This document shows positions 8,009 through 24,079 of a stretch of 64,000 nucleotides of DNA, one piece after another (within the stretch, counting starts at the first letter, position 1; each line of letters opens with the position of its first letter). Below the pieces are notes generated by a model. It did no database searches and was not told the DNA's origin. It saw only the letters and a list, made by a program, of their open reading frames with translations. Source of the stretch: Azonexus fungiphilus (lineage in GTDB: Bacteria; Pseudomonadota; Gammaproteobacteria; Burkholderiales; Rhodocyclaceae); contig NZ_RBXP01000016.1 in the NCBI RefSeq assembly GCF_003634965.1, positions 42,935-106,934 of the forward strand, given 5' to 3'. The position numbers and the translations under genes were made by a program.

Positions 8009-11000
8009 TCAAGCCTTTTCGATGTTGACCAGGAAGGCCTTGTATTCAGGCGTGTGGGTGTTGGCGTCGCCGACGCGCGGGCTCAGCGTGTTGGCCAGGT
8101 AGCCCTTGCGCGCCGTGCCCTCGAAACCCCAGTGCACCGGGATGCCGACCTGCTCGACTTCCTGCCCCGCCACCTGCAGCGTCATCACGCGCTTGGTCAC
8201 CACCGCCTTGCCGCGGATGTGACCGCGCTTGCTCGATACCTTGATCAGGTCGCCGGCCTTGATGCCCTTGCTCGCCGCCAGCTTCTCGCTGATCTCGACG
8301 AACTGCTCGGGCTGGACGATGGCGTTGAGCAGCGAATGCTTGGTCCAGTGGCGGAACATCTCGGTGATCGAGTACGAGGTCGCGACGTAGGGGAATTCCT
8401 CGCGCGAACCGAAAGTCGGCTTGTCGTCCTTGAAGATGCGCGCCACCGGGCTCTTGCCGCTGCCGGAATGCAGCGGGTTGGCCGGGATCGGGCTTTCCTC
8501 GGGTTCGTAGTGCTCGGGGAAGGGCCCATCGGTCATCGCGCCCATCGAGAACAGGTGGCCGACGCCGTCCTGGAGCATGATGAACGGACTGACACCGCTG
8601 CCCGGCGCGGCCGTCGGCGGATAGTCGGGGACGTCGGCGCCACTCCACTTGACGCCATCCCAGTGCAGGAACTTGCGCTTCGGATCCCACGGCTTGCCGG
8701 ACGGGTCGGCCGAGGCGCGGTTGTACAGCAGGCGGCGGTTGGCCGGCCAGGCAAAGCCCCAGCCCGGCGTGTTGCCGAGACCGGTATCGGTATTGTCGCG
8801 GCGGGCCATCATGTTGCCAGCCTGCGTCCACTGGCCGGTGTAGATCCAGCACAGGCTGGTCGTCGTGCCGTCGTCGCGCAGGTGGGCGAAGCTCGACAGC
8901 AGCTCGCCCTTTTTCGCAATCTGGTTGCCCTTGTCGTCGAACAGGTCGGCCAGCGCGTAACCGTTGAGTTGCTTGGCGACTTCTTCCGGATGCGGGTCCT
9001 TGGGATCGTGGTAGTGCCAGTCCACGTTCATCAGCGGCTCGGGGCAGACGCCGCCTTCCTTGGCGTAAAGTTCGCGCAGCTTCATCAGCAGGGTGCCGAG
9101 GAAGCGGCCGTCGTGCCAGGCTTCGTGCGGCGGCGTCTGTGCCGCCCAGTGCCATTGCAGCCAGCGGCCGGAGTTGGCGATCGAACCGTTCTCCTCGGCG
9201 AAGCAGGACGACGGCAGGCGGAACACCGTGGTCTGGATGTCGGTCGGATTGACGTTGTTGAACTCGCCGTGGTTCTGCCAGAACGACGAGGTTTCGGTCT
9301 GCAGCGGGTCCATCACCACCAGGTACTTGAGCTTGGCCAGGCCTTCGCGCACCTTGCCCGACGACGCGGCGGCGGCGATCACGTTGAAGCCCTGGATGAT
9401 GTAGCCGTTGGCCTTGCCCTTGTGCATCTGCTCGACGAAGGCCATCACGTCGTAGCTGCGGTCCCACTTGGGCAGCCAGTCGTAGCCGAAGTTGTTCTCG
9501 GGCGTGGCCTTGTCGCCGTACATCCCCTTGAGGAAGCTGACCATGAACTTGGGCGTGTTCTTCCAGAAGTTCACCTGCTTGTCGACCAGGGTCTTCGGCG
9601 TGCGCTGTTCGAGATAGGCTTGCAGCGTTTCCTGGTTCTCGTTGGGCAGCGTCAGGTAGCCCGGCAACATGGTGGTGAGCACGCCCAGGTCGGTGAAGCC
9701 CTGGACGTTGGAGTGGCCGCGCAGGGCATTGATGCCGCCGCCGGGCATGCCGATGTTGCCGAGCAGCAGCTGGACGATGGCCGAGGCGCGGATCATCTGC
9801 GAGCCGCCGACGTGGTGGGTCCAGCCGAGCGCGTAGAGGATGCTGGTGGTCTTGTCCGGGACGCAGGTCGAGGCGAGTTTCTCGCAGACGTGCAGGAAGT
9901 CTTCCTTGGGCGTGCCACAGATGCTGCTGACCATCTCCGGCGTGTAGCGCTCGACGTGCTTCTTGAGCAGGTTGAAGACACAGCGCGGATGCTGCAGCGT
10001 CTCGTCGCGCAGCGCGTAGCCGTCGGCGCCCAGCTCGTAGGCCCAGGAGGAGCGGTCGTAGCTGCGTTTCTCGGCGTCATAGCCGCTGAACAGGCCATCC
10101 TCGAACTTGTAGTCCTCGCGCACGATGAGCGGCGCGTTGGTGTAGGCCTTGACGTATTCGTGCTGGATCTTGTCGTTGGTCAGCAGGTAGTGAGCAACAC
10201 CGAGCAGGAACGCCGAATCGGCACCGGCACGGATCGGCGAATAGAAATCGGCGACGGCGGCGGTGCGGTTGAAGCGCGGATCGACGACCATCATGTAGGC
10301 CTTGTTGCGCACCTTGGCCTCGACCGCCCACTTGAAACCGACCGGGTGAGCCTCGGCCGGGTTGCCGCCCATCACCAGGATGACGTTGGCGTTCTTGATG
10401 TCGACCCAGTTGTTGGTCATCGCGCCGCGCCCGAAGGACGGCGCCAGGCCGGCCACCGAGGGGCCGTGGCAGAGGCGGGCCTGGTTCTCCAGGTGCACCA
10501 TGCCGAGCGCGCGGGCGAACTTGACGTCGAGGATGCCGGTTTCGTTGCTCGCCGCCGACGAGCCGAGGAAGCCGGTGGTCGTCCAGCGATTGACCAGTTG
10601 TCCCTTGTCGTTCTTCTCGATGAAGTTGGCGTCGCGGTCGTCCTTCATCAGGCGGGCGATGCGATCGAGCGCCTCTTCCCAGGAAATGCGCTTCCATTCG
10701 TTGCTGCCGGCCTCGCGCACTTCCGGGTATTTCAGGCGCTGCGGGCTGTGGATGAAGTCGAGCACACCGGCCCCCTTCGGGCACAGCGAGCCACGGCTGA
10801 CCGGGTGATCCGGGTCGCCTTCGACGTGGAAGATCTTCTTCTTCGCGTTCTTGGCGCCGTCGCCCAGGCTGTACATCAGAATGCCGCAGCCGACCGAGCA
10901 ATAGGTGCAGTTGTTGCGCGTCTCGGTGGCGCGGAACAACTTGTACTGGCGCACGTCGGCCTGGGCGGCGGTCGGCGTCATGCCGAGCGCGGCAAGGCCG

Positions 11001-11056
11001 GAACTGCTCAGACTGGCCGCCGAAATCTTGAAAAACTGCCGTCGATTGATGTTCAT
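8009..11056 (-). CDS. fdnG: Formate dehydrogenase alpha subunit, cysteine-containing paralogue
   Basis: Catalytic molybdopterin subunit of 1015 residues, a close paralogue of the selenoprotein at 1378-4443 but with Cys196 in place of selenocysteine, followed by His197. A Tat signal (NRRQFF, residues 4-9) directs folded export. C50, C53, C57 and C92 bind the [4Fe-4S] cluster. A Cys enzyme needs no selenium but is usually slower than its Sec homologue (family knowledge), so this copy may serve selenium-poor or low-demand conditions. It heads its own fdnG-fdxH-fdnI operon and has a consensus sigma54 promoter with an upstream palindrome like that of copy 1. Confidence 0.95.
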   Translation of the reverse strand: MNINRRQFFKISAASLSSSGLAALGMTPTAAQADVRQYKLFRATETRNNCTYCSVGCGILMYSLGDGAKNAKKKIFHVEGDPDHPVSRGSLCPKGAGVLDFIHSPQRLKYPEVREAGSNEWKRISWEEALDRIARLMKDDRDANFIEKNDKGQLVNRWTTTGFLGSSAASNETGILDVKFARALGMVHLENQARLCHGPSVAGLAPSFGRGAMTNNWVDIKNANVILVMGGNPAEAHPVGFKWAVEAKVRNKAYMMVVDPRFNRTAAVADFYSPIRAGADSAFLLGVAHYLLTNDKIQHEYVKAYTNAPLIVREDYKFEDGLFSGYDAEKRSYDRSSWAYELGADGYALRDETLQHPRCVFNLLKKHVERYTPEMVSSICGTPKEDFLHVCEKLASTCVPDKTTSILYALGWTHHVGGSQMIRASAIVQLLLGNIGMPGGGINALRGHSNVQGFTDLGVLTTMLPGYLTLPNENQETLQAYLEQRTPKTLVDKQVNFWKNTPKFMVSFLKGMYGDKATPENNFGYDWLPKWDRSYDVMAFVEQMHKGKANGYIIQGFNVIAAAASSGKVREGLAKLKYLVVMDPLQTETSSFWQNHGEFNNVNPTDIQTTVFRLPSSCFAEENGSIANSGRWLQWHWAAQTPPHEAWHDGRFLGTLLMKLRELYAKEGGVCPEPLMNVDWHYHDPKDPHPEEVAKQLNGYALADLFDDKGNQIAKKGELLSSFAHLRDDGTTTSLCWIYTGQWTQAGNMMARRDNTDTGLGNTPGWGFAWPANRRLLYNRASADPSGKPWDPKRKFLHWDGVKWSGADVPDYPPTAAPGSGVSPFIMLQDGVGHLFSMGAMTDGPFPEHYEPEESPIPANPLHSGSGKSPVARIFKDDKPTFGSREEFPYVATSYSITEMFRHWTKHSLLNAIVQPEQFVEISEKLAASKGIKAGDLIKVSSKRGHIRGKAVVTKRVMTLQVAGQEVEQVGIPVHWGFEGTARKGYLANTLSPRVGDANTHTPEYKAFLVNIEKA

Positions 11057-11104
11057 TTTGTCTTTCCCTCCTGGTCGGCCCTGGCGGCCACGAGGGAAAG
11101 CCTT

Positions 11105-11120
11105 GGCAACGAACGTGCCA
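11105..11120 (-). promoter_or_regulatory. Sigma54 (-24/-12) promoter of fdnG copy 2
   Basis: Minus-strand sequence TGGCACGTTCGTTGCC matches the TGGCACG-N4-TTGC consensus exactly. Predicted start near 11094, 38 bases before the ATG. The promoter lies inside an inverted repeat, CCTTGGCA (11101-11108) and TGCCAAGG (11116-11123), which could be a second protein site or chance. Confidence 0.85.
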
Positions 11121-11188
11121 AGGCGCGCAAGTCATTGAACTAAATGAAATCGACGCTGTCGCGCGAAACAAATCCCTCTTGCCGAAAT

Positions 11189-11233
11189 GGACATAATGTC
11201 CAGGCACCGGCCCGCCCGTCGGACAAAATGGGA
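11189..11233. promoter_or_regulatory. Upstream activator sites for fdnG copy 2
   Basis: A perfect GGACATAATGTCC palindrome at 11189-11201 and a degenerate partner beginning GGACAAAATGGGA at 11221-11233, centres 32 bases apart, lie about 101 and 133 bases upstream of the predicted sigma54 start. The motif matches the pair at 4561-4602. The second site almost abuts the stop codon of the helicase gene at 11238. Confidence 0.7.
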
Positions 11234-11237
11234 CAGC

Positions 11238-12545
11238 CTAGCGCCCGCCGCGGCCGCTTTTGGCGCCGCCCGGCCGGCCTCGCCGGGCGCCGCCGGGGCG
11301 CTCGTCGAAACCGACCCAGTTGCCCGGCGTCCGGCCCCGCCCGGCACCGGCCTTGGCCAGCGGCGGTGGCCGGCGCGACGGTGCGGCGACCGCCGCCACC
11401 GTCGCCGGCAACTGGTGGCGCGGCTCGAAACCCGGTTCCTCGTCGCGGCTCAGTTTCTTCTTCAACAGGCTTTCGATGGCTGCCAGTTGCGGCGCCTCGT
11501 CGGCGCAGACGAAGGAAATCGCCTCACCCGCGGCCCCGGCGCGCCCGGTGCGGCCGATACGGTGCACGTAATCCTCGGCCTGCAGCGGCAGGTCGAAATT
11601 GACCACCTGCGGCAACCCGTCGATGTCCAGCCCGCGCGCGGCGACGTCGGTGGCGACGAGGACCGCCACCGTGCCCGCCTTGAACGCTGCCAGCGCCGCC
11701 TGACGGCTGGCCTGCGGCCGGTCGCCGTGGATCGCCTCGGCGGCGATGCCCTTGCCGCGCAGGCGCTCGGCCAGTTCGTCGGCGCCCAGCTTGGTCTTGA
11801 CGAAGACCAGCACCTGCTGCCAGCCGCGGTCGCGCCACATGAACAGGAACAGCTCGGGCTTGCGCTTCTTGTCGACCGGCACCACCCACTGGCGGATCGT
11901 CCGCGCCGCCGTGTTGCGCGGCGTCGCCTCGATGCTCAGCGGCTTGCGCAGGCGCGCCCGGGCCAGTGCCCGCACCGCGTCGGCAAAGGTGGCCGAGAAC
12001 AGCAGCACCTGGCGCTCGCGCGGCAGCGCCTGGAAGACGGTCGCCAGGTCGTCGGCGAAGCCGAGGTCGAGCATGCGGTCGGCTTCGTCGAGGACGACAT
12101 GGCGGACTTCGCGCAAGCGCAGCTCGCCCTTGCCGAACAGGTCGATCAGCCGCCCCGGCGTCGCCACCAGCAGATCGACGCCTTCACGCAGCGCGGTCAG
12201 TTGCGGGCCGTGGCTGACGCCGCCGTAGAGCGCGTAGCAGCGCAGCGGCAGGCCGGCGCCGTAGCGCTGGCAACTGGCCAGTACCTGCTCGGCGAGTTCG
12301 CGCGTTGGCACCAGGACGACGGCGCGCGGCGCCGGGCCGGCGGCCGGCGTGGCGGCGAGCATCTGCAGCAGCGGCAGGACGAAGGCGGCGGTCTTGCCGG
12401 TGCCGGTCTGCGCCGCGGCCAGCACGTCGCGCCCGGCCAGCACCGCCGGCACCGCCTGCTGCTGGACCGCCGTCGGCGCGGCGTAGCCGAGCTCGGCGAG
12501 GGTTTGCGTCAGGGGTGGCTGCAGGCCGAGTTTGGCGAAGCTCAT
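11238..12545 (-). CDS. rhlE: DEAD-box ATP-dependent RNA helicase, RhlE type
   Basis: Cytoplasmic RNA helicase of 435 residues, a family used in ribosome assembly and RNA decay. The Q motif is at residues 4-35, Walker A AQTGTGK near 45-51, the DEAD box (VLDEADRML) near 150, SAT near 180, and the helicase C motif HRIGRTGRAG near 330. The last 60 residues are rich in Arg, Gly, Ala and Pro, the usual RNA-binding tail of RhlE. The frame is open far upstream, but the family homology begins at the ATG at 12545, and the upstream part is antisense to the regulator gene. It is transcribed toward the formate operons but is not functionally tied to them. Confidence 0.92.
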   Translation of the reverse strand: MSFAKLGLQPPLTQTLAELGYAAPTAVQQQAVPAVLAGRDVLAAAQTGTGKTAAFVLPLLQMLAATPAAGPAPRAVVLVPTRELAEQVLASCQRYGAGLPLRCYALYGGVSHGPQLTALREGVDLLVATPGRLIDLFGKGELRLREVRHVVLDEADRMLDLGFADDLATVFQALPRERQVLLFSATFADAVRALARARLRKPLSIEATPRNTAARTIRQWVVPVDKKRKPELFLFMWRDRGWQQVLVFVKTKLGADELAERLRGKGIAAEAIHGDRPQASRQAALAAFKAGTVAVLVATDVAARGLDIDGLPQVVNFDLPLQAEDYVHRIGRTGRAGAAGEAISFVCADEAPQLAAIESLLKKKLSRDEEPGFEPRHQLPATVAAVAAPSRRPPPLAKAGAGRGRTPGNWVGFDERPGGARRGRPGGAKSGRGGR

Positions 12546-12704
12546 GGCGGCGTGTTCGGGGTGAAAAATGGCGATTTTACCCGGTCGACCGTCAACGACT
12601 GGAAAAGCGTCGATCCGGCGCAGCCCGGCGCGGAAAAATCGGTGATTCTCCGTTTGCCTCAGCAGCCGCAGGTTTGCGATCATGCAGGCTACGCGGAGAA
12701 AAAC

Positions 12705-14074
<1,370 letters not shown>

Positions 14075-14078
<4 letters not shown>

Positions 14079-16072
14079 GCGATGGCGCGCCCCGCCAGTC
14101 GATCCGCAGGCGCCTGATCGGCCTGGCGCTGCTGCCGCTCGGCGTCGTCCTGCCGCTGCTGCTGGTGACGCTGGTGAACTGGGGCAGCGGCTTTCTCGAC
14201 CGCCTGCTGGTAGCCAAGGTCGGCGCCGACCTGGTCAGCGCCAACAGCTACTACGAACGGGTCAGCGCCGGCATCGGCACTGCCGTCGAAGGCCTGGCCG
14301 GCTCGGCGCGGCTGGCCACCCGGCTCGACATGCCGCAAGCGCAATTGCAGGACTGGCTGGGCGAGGAACGCCAGCGCCTGCAACTCGATTTCCTGCTCCT
14401 CCTCGACCGCGACGCTTGCGCCCACGGCCACCCCAAGGCGCCTTGCCTGGGCAACTGGCCGGTCGTCGCCGATGCCCTCAGGGGCAAGGCCGATACCGTC
14501 AACGACGTCTTCAGCGCCGGCCAACTGGCGGCGATCGACCCGGCGCTCGCCGAGCGCGCACGCACGCCGCTGCTGCCGACCCGCAACGCGCAACCCAGCC
14601 AGGCCGCCGTCGAGGAACGCGGCCTGGTCGTGCACAGCGCCGCCCCGGTCCATGACGCCCAGGGCCGCCTGCTCGGCGTGCTGGCGGGTGGCGTGCTGCT
14701 CAACGGCAACCTCGAATTCATCGACCACCTCAACGAAATCGTCTATCCCGACGACAAGCTGCTCGACAGCGTCGGCACCGCGACGCTGTTCCTCGGCGAC
14801 GTGCGCATCGCCACCAATGTCCGCCTGTTCGAGGGCGAGCGGGCGATCGGCACGCGCGTCTCGCAGGCGGTGCGCGATACCGTGCTCGGCCGCGGCGAAA
14901 CCTGGCTAGCCCGCGCCTTCGTCGTCCAGGACTGGTACTACTCCGGCTACCGGCCGCTGCTCGACAGCCGCGGCGAGCGGGTCGGCATGCTCTACGTCGG
15001 CTTCCTCGAAACGCCTTTCGTCGCCGCCAAGAAATCGGCCTTCATCGGCATCGTCGCGCTCTTCGCGCTGGCCATGCTGATCGCCGCGATCTTCGCGGTG
15101 CTCTGGGCGCGCCGCATCTTCCGCCCAATCGAGAAGATGCACGCGACGATGAACGAAATCGAGGCCGGCCGCACCGACGCCCGCGTCGGTGCGGTCGCCA
15201 ACGCCGACGAAATCGGCGAACTGGCCCGCCACTTCGACCGCCTCCTCGAAAGCCAGCAGGCCCAGGCGGAAGCCCTGCAACGCTGGGGCGAATCGCTCGA
15301 CGGCAAGGTCGCCCAGCGCACCGCCGAACTGCAGGAGGCGCTGGCCAACCTGCGCTCGACCCAGGGCAAGCTGATCACCAACGAGAAAATGGCCGCCATC
15401 GGCCAGTTGACCGCCGGTGTCGCCCACGAGATCAACAACCCGATCGCCGTCATCCAGGGCAACCTCGAACTCGCCCGCGAACTGCTCGGCGCGCAGGCCA
15501 AGCCGGTCGAGCCGGAATTCCGGCTGATCCTCGACCAGGTGCACCGCATCCGCCTGATCGTCACCAAGCTGCTGCAGTTCGCCCGCCCGCAGGAGTACGT
15601 CGGCTACCTCGAGCCGGTCAATGCCAGCCAGCTGATCCACGACTGCCTGCTGCTGGTCGGCCACCTGCTGCGCAAGGGCAACGTCGCCATCGAACAGGAA
15701 ATCGCCACCAACCGGCTGGTCACCTGCAACAAGAACGAACTGCAGCAGGTGATGATCAACCTGCTCGCCAACGCCATCCAGGCCATGCCCGACGGCGGCC
15801 TGCTCCGCCTGCGCGCCGAGGAATGGGACGAGGCCGACATGCCGATCGGCCTGCGCCTGAGCGTTGCCGACTCCGGTCCGGGCATCCCCGAAAGCGAACG
15901 CGAGCACCTGTTCGAGCCTTTCTTCACCGCCCACAAACCGGGCGGCCACGGCCTCGGCCTGTGGGTCAGCAAGTCGCTGGTCGAACGCTACGACGGGCGC
16001 ATCACCGTTGATTGCCCGGACAGCGGCGGCGCCGTGTTCACCGTCTGGCTGCGTTGCGAACCGCTCGGCTGA
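14075..16072 (+). CDS. Membrane sensor histidine kinase, partner of the 12705-14078 regulator
   Basis: A 665-residue kinase starting with GTG at 14075, overlapping the regulator stop. One membrane helix near residues 14-34 and a second near 322-346 enclose a large extracytoplasmic sensor domain of about 285 residues that looks like a Cache-type fold (inferred from size and position). A HAMP linker and a coiled coil follow, then the H box with His451 in a VAHEINNP motif, and an ATPase domain with N box (NLLANAIQAM), G1 box DSGPGIP and G2 box GHGLGL. The sensed signal is not known; formate or another one-carbon or anion signal would fit the neighbourhood but is a guess. Confidence 0.92.
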
Positions 16073-16132
16073 GCGACTGTTTTTGCAGGGAAAACTTGGC
16101 TTTCGGGCCGTCGACCGCTACACTTCGCCTCC

Positions 16133-16197
16133 TGCCGAGGAGCGCTGCGACCATTTCACTGTATGGCCAGGCTCGGCAACGATCAACGGCGCTCGCA
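16133..16197 (+). promoter_or_regulatory. S-adenosylhomocysteine (SAH) riboswitch upstream of metH
   Basis: The leader contains the conserved SAH-riboswitch blocks in order: CCGAGGAGCGCTGCGAC at about 16135-16151, GGCCAGGCTCGGCAA at about 16165-16179, and AACGGCGCTC at 16186-16194. CCGAG pairs with CTCGG and GAGCGC with GGCGCTC, as in the known aptamer. SAH riboswitches switch on genes of SAH recycling, and metH is a typical target. The start of metH lies 78 bases further on. Confidence 0.88.
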
Positions 16198-16226
16198 AAC
16201 CCTGTTTCCCGCCGGTTTGCAGCGCC
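16188..16226 (+). promoter_or_regulatory. Probable expression-platform hairpin of the SAH riboswitch
   Basis: GGCGCT-C-GCAAACC (16188-16201) can pair with GGTTTGC-AGCGCC (16214-16226) with only one bulged C, giving 13 base pairs. The left arm reuses the GGCGCTC strand of the aptamer, so the two structures exclude each other. That suits an ON switch: SAH binding would stop this hairpin from forming. No clean U run follows directly (GTTCGCTTTT), so attenuation may not be classic intrinsic termination. Confidence 0.55.
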
Positions 16227-16274
16227 GTTCGCTTTTGGCGGCGTCACCGGTACTTTGCTTTGCCGAGGTAATCC

Positions 16275-19937
<3,663 letters not shown>

Positions 19938-19956
19938 TCGACTGCCGGAACACCCC

Positions 19957-20433
19957 ATGACCGACGAAATCAACTACGGCAACAACCCCCTGCACGGCGT
20001 CAGCCTGAAGCAGATGGTCAGCGAACTCGCCCAGCACTACGGCTTCGAAATCCTCTACGCCTACCTCAACATCAACTGCTTCAAGACCAACCCGAGCACC
20101 GAATCGAGCGTCAAGTTCCTGAAGAAGACCGACTGGGCGCGCGAGAAGGTCGAGGCCTTCTACCTCTACCAGTACAAGAGCCTGCCGCGCGCCTCGGCCG
20201 AGCAGTTCGAGCGCCCGCCGCGCGACCGCATCGTCCCGCCCGACCAGGTGCCGGGGCCGCCGGCCGTACTGAGCCTGGAAGACGCCGAACGGCTGCGCGA
20301 AAAGCGTGCCCGCAAGGCCGAGCAGCACGACCGGGAAAGTGCGCAACGCCCGGAGCGGGGTCGCCGCCCGGCGTCACCGCGGCCGGGCCCGGCCGCCGGC
20401 AACGACGACCCCTGGGCGAAGTGGCGCAAGTAG
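19957..20433 (+). CDS. VF530-family protein (DUF2132) with basic C-terminal tail
   Basis: A 158-residue protein whose first 75 residues match the VF530/DUF2132 family: [12 protein letters not shown], then [11 protein letters not shown] and [20 protein letters not shown]. The family fold is small and helical and has been proposed to bind DNA (family knowledge); cellular role is unknown. The rest, rich in Arg, Pro, Ala and Glu, looks disordered and extends beyond the usual family length of about 70-90 residues. It starts 19 bases after metH and may be co-transcribed, though no functional link is evident. Confidence 0.85.
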   Translation: MTDEINYGNNPLHGVSLKQMVSELAQHYGFEILYAYLNINCFKTNPSTESSVKFLKKTDWAREKVEAFYLYQYKSLPRASAEQFERPPRDRIVPPDQVPGPPAVLSLEDAERLREKRARKAEQHDRESAQRPERGRRPASPRPGPAAGNDDPWAKWRK

Positions 20434-20447
20434 GACGACACGGCGAC

Positions 20448-20498
20448 TTGTGCGGATTTCCGCACAAATCACCCGCCCGATTCCGGGATTCCGCACGC
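20448..20498. promoter_or_regulatory. Tandem palindromic upstream sites for the TRAP operon
   Basis: A perfect palindrome with nine-base arms, TTGTGCGGA-TT-TCCGCACAA, lies at 20448-20467. A weaker copy aligned on TCCGCAC lies 31 bases downstream (20479-20498), about three helical turns. They sit about 141 and 110 bases upstream of the predicted sigma54 start. The motif resembles DctD-type sites in other proteobacteria (from memory), and a DctB/DctD-like pair is encoded just downstream. Confidence 0.7.
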
Positions 20499-20572
20499 CG
20501 CGACCGCCAACCAGCCCAGGCCGCTCGCCGACAAGCCCGCTAAATCAGCGACTTGCCGACCAGCCCCCTGGC

Positions 20573-20588
20573 TGGCACAGGTCCTGCA
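20573..20588 (+). promoter_or_regulatory. Sigma54 (-24/-12) promoter of the TAXI TRAP operon
   Basis: TGGCACAGGTCCTGCA fits the consensus TGGCACG-N4-TTGCA with two changes and correct GG/GC spacing. Predicted start near 20599, 45 bases before the ATG of the binding protein, which is preceded by a strong GGAGGAG ribosome site. Confidence 0.75.
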
Positions 20589-20643
20589 ATGTTCTCCTCC
20601 GCTGCCGCCCTGCGGCGCATCCCAATTCCACGGAGGAGAAAAA

Positions 20644-21588
20644 ATGAAACTGCGTTCACTGATCGTCGCCGCCTCGCTGGCCGTCGGCGCCACCGCCGGC
20701 CATGCAGCCGAGTTCATCAACGTGCTCACCGGCGGCACCAGCGGCGTCTATTACCCGCTCGGCGTCTCGCTGACCCAGATCTACGGCAAGGTGCTGCCGG
20801 ATGCCAAGATGTCGGTGCAGGCGACCAAGGCCTCGGCCGAGAACCTCAACCTGCTGCAGGCCGGCAAGGGCGAAATCGCCTTCACGCTCGGCGACACGCT
20901 CTCCGAAGCCTGGAAGGGCAATCCCGAAGTCGGCTTCAAGGCGCCGCTGAACAAGCTGCGTACGGTCGCCGCGATCTACCCGAACTACATCCACTTCCTG
21001 GCTTCCGCCGATTCCGGCATCAAGTCGCTGGCCGATCTCAAGGGCAAGCGCGTCTCGGTCGGCGCGCCGAAGAGCGGCACCGAACTGAACAGCCGCGACA
21101 TCCTCAAGGCAGTCGGCATGAGCTACCAGGATTTCGCCAAGGTCGAATACCTCGGCTACTCGGAGTCGGTCGAGCTGATGAAGAACCGCCAGCTCGACGC
21201 CACCCTGCTCTCGTCCGGCCTCGGCGTCGCCGCCGTGCGTGACCTGGCCACCGCGCTGAAGATCGTCGTCATCCCGATCCCGGCCGATGTCGTCGCCAAG
21301 ATCGGCGACGCCGCCTACCAGTCCGGCACCATCCCGGCCAACACCTACAACGGCCAGACCACCGACGTGAACACCGTGCTCGTGCCCAACTACCTGATCA
21401 CCCACGCCGGCGTCTCCGAGGACACGGTCTACAAGATGACCAAGTCGATGGCCGAGAACCTCGACGCGATGGCCACCGCCCACGCGGCCGCCAAGGCGAT
21501 CAAGAAGGAAAAGCTGGCCGCCGGTTCGCCGGTGCCGCTGCACCCGGGCGCCGCCAAGTACTACCGCGAAGCCGGCCTGCTCAAGTAA
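20644..21588 (+). CDS. TAXI family TRAP transporter solute-binding protein
   Basis: Periplasmic substrate-binding protein, 314 residues, with a signal peptide cleaved after about residue 22 (AGHAA). The GGTSGVYYPLGVSL motif near residues 27-40 is diagnostic of the TAXI (TRAP-associated extracytoplasmic immunoglobulin-like... now generic solute receptor) family. These receptors deliver organic acids or amino acids to a fused TRAP permease. A strong ribosome site lies just before the ATG. The next gene, six bases on, is the fused permease. Substrate cannot be read from sequence; glutamate/2-oxoglutarate-like compounds are known for some family members. Confidence 0.93.
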   Translation: MKLRSLIVAASLAVGATAGHAAEFINVLTGGTSGVYYPLGVSLTQIYGKVLPDAKMSVQATKASAENLNLLQAGKGEIAFTLGDTLSEAWKGNPEVGFKAPLNKLRTVAAIYPNYIHFLASADSGIKSLADLKGKRVSVGAPKSGTELNSRDILKAVGMSYQDFAKVEYLGYSESVELMKNRQLDATLLSSGLGVAAVRDLATALKIVVIPIPADVVAKIGDAAYQSGTIPANTYNGQTTDVNTVLVPNYLITHAGVSEDTVYKMTKSMAENLDAMATAHAAAKAIKKEKLAAGSPVPLHPGAAKYYREAGLLK

Positions 21589-21594
21589 GCCACC

Positions 21595-23660
<2,066 letters not shown>

Positions 23661-23664
<4 letters not shown>

Positions 23665-24041
23665 ACGTGATCTGCCTCGTCGCCGGCCTGCTGGTGGCGC
23701 CGCTCGGCGAGGCAGTCACGCTGCAATGGACGCATTCGGTGCAGAAAACCCTGTGGGCGGAGGATTACCGCCTGCAGGGCGAGCGCCTGCAATTGAGTTC
23801 GGCACGGGTCGAGGGCACCGGCGCCGGCATGGAACCGCCGCCCGACGCCGTCTACCGTGACGGTGCCTGGCATTACACGCCGGCCCTGCCGTTGCTGCCG
23901 GCGGTGACGCTGCGCCACTCGCCCTACGTCGCGCCCTACACCGTCTGCGTCGCCGGCGACTGCCGGGCGCTGCCAGCGTGGCTGCCCGGCCTGCCCGCCG
24001 ACAGCGTGGTCAGCCTCCAGGCATGTCCGGCCCGTCGCTGA
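23661..24041 (+). CDS. DUF1850 protein of TAXI TRAP operon
   Basis: A 126-residue protein starting at the ATG at 23661, which overlaps the permease stop by four bases. An N-terminal hydrophobic stretch (about residues 3-17) and the motif WTHSVQKTLWAEDYRLQG fit DUF1850, a family found almost only beside TAXI TRAP permeases. The THSV pattern and acidic residues are conserved in that family. It is probably a periplasmic or membrane-associated auxiliary factor of the transporter; its biochemical role is not known. Two closely spaced cysteines near residues 95 and 100 might form a disulfide. Confidence 0.8.
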
Positions 24042-24079
24042 GCCTGCCGGCCACCGGCAAAACTGGTTACGATGCGGCC

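Noticed and set aside
1354-11143. Very long plus-strand open frames opposite the two fdnG genes
   Set aside because: They are antisense to strongly conserved coding sequence and show no protein family motifs; long antisense frames are expected at this GC content.
11187-12704. N-terminal extension of the formate regulator
   Set aside because: The frame is open but antisense to the RhlE helicase; the receiver domain starts near residue 18 after the ATG at 12705, which has a plausible ribosome site.
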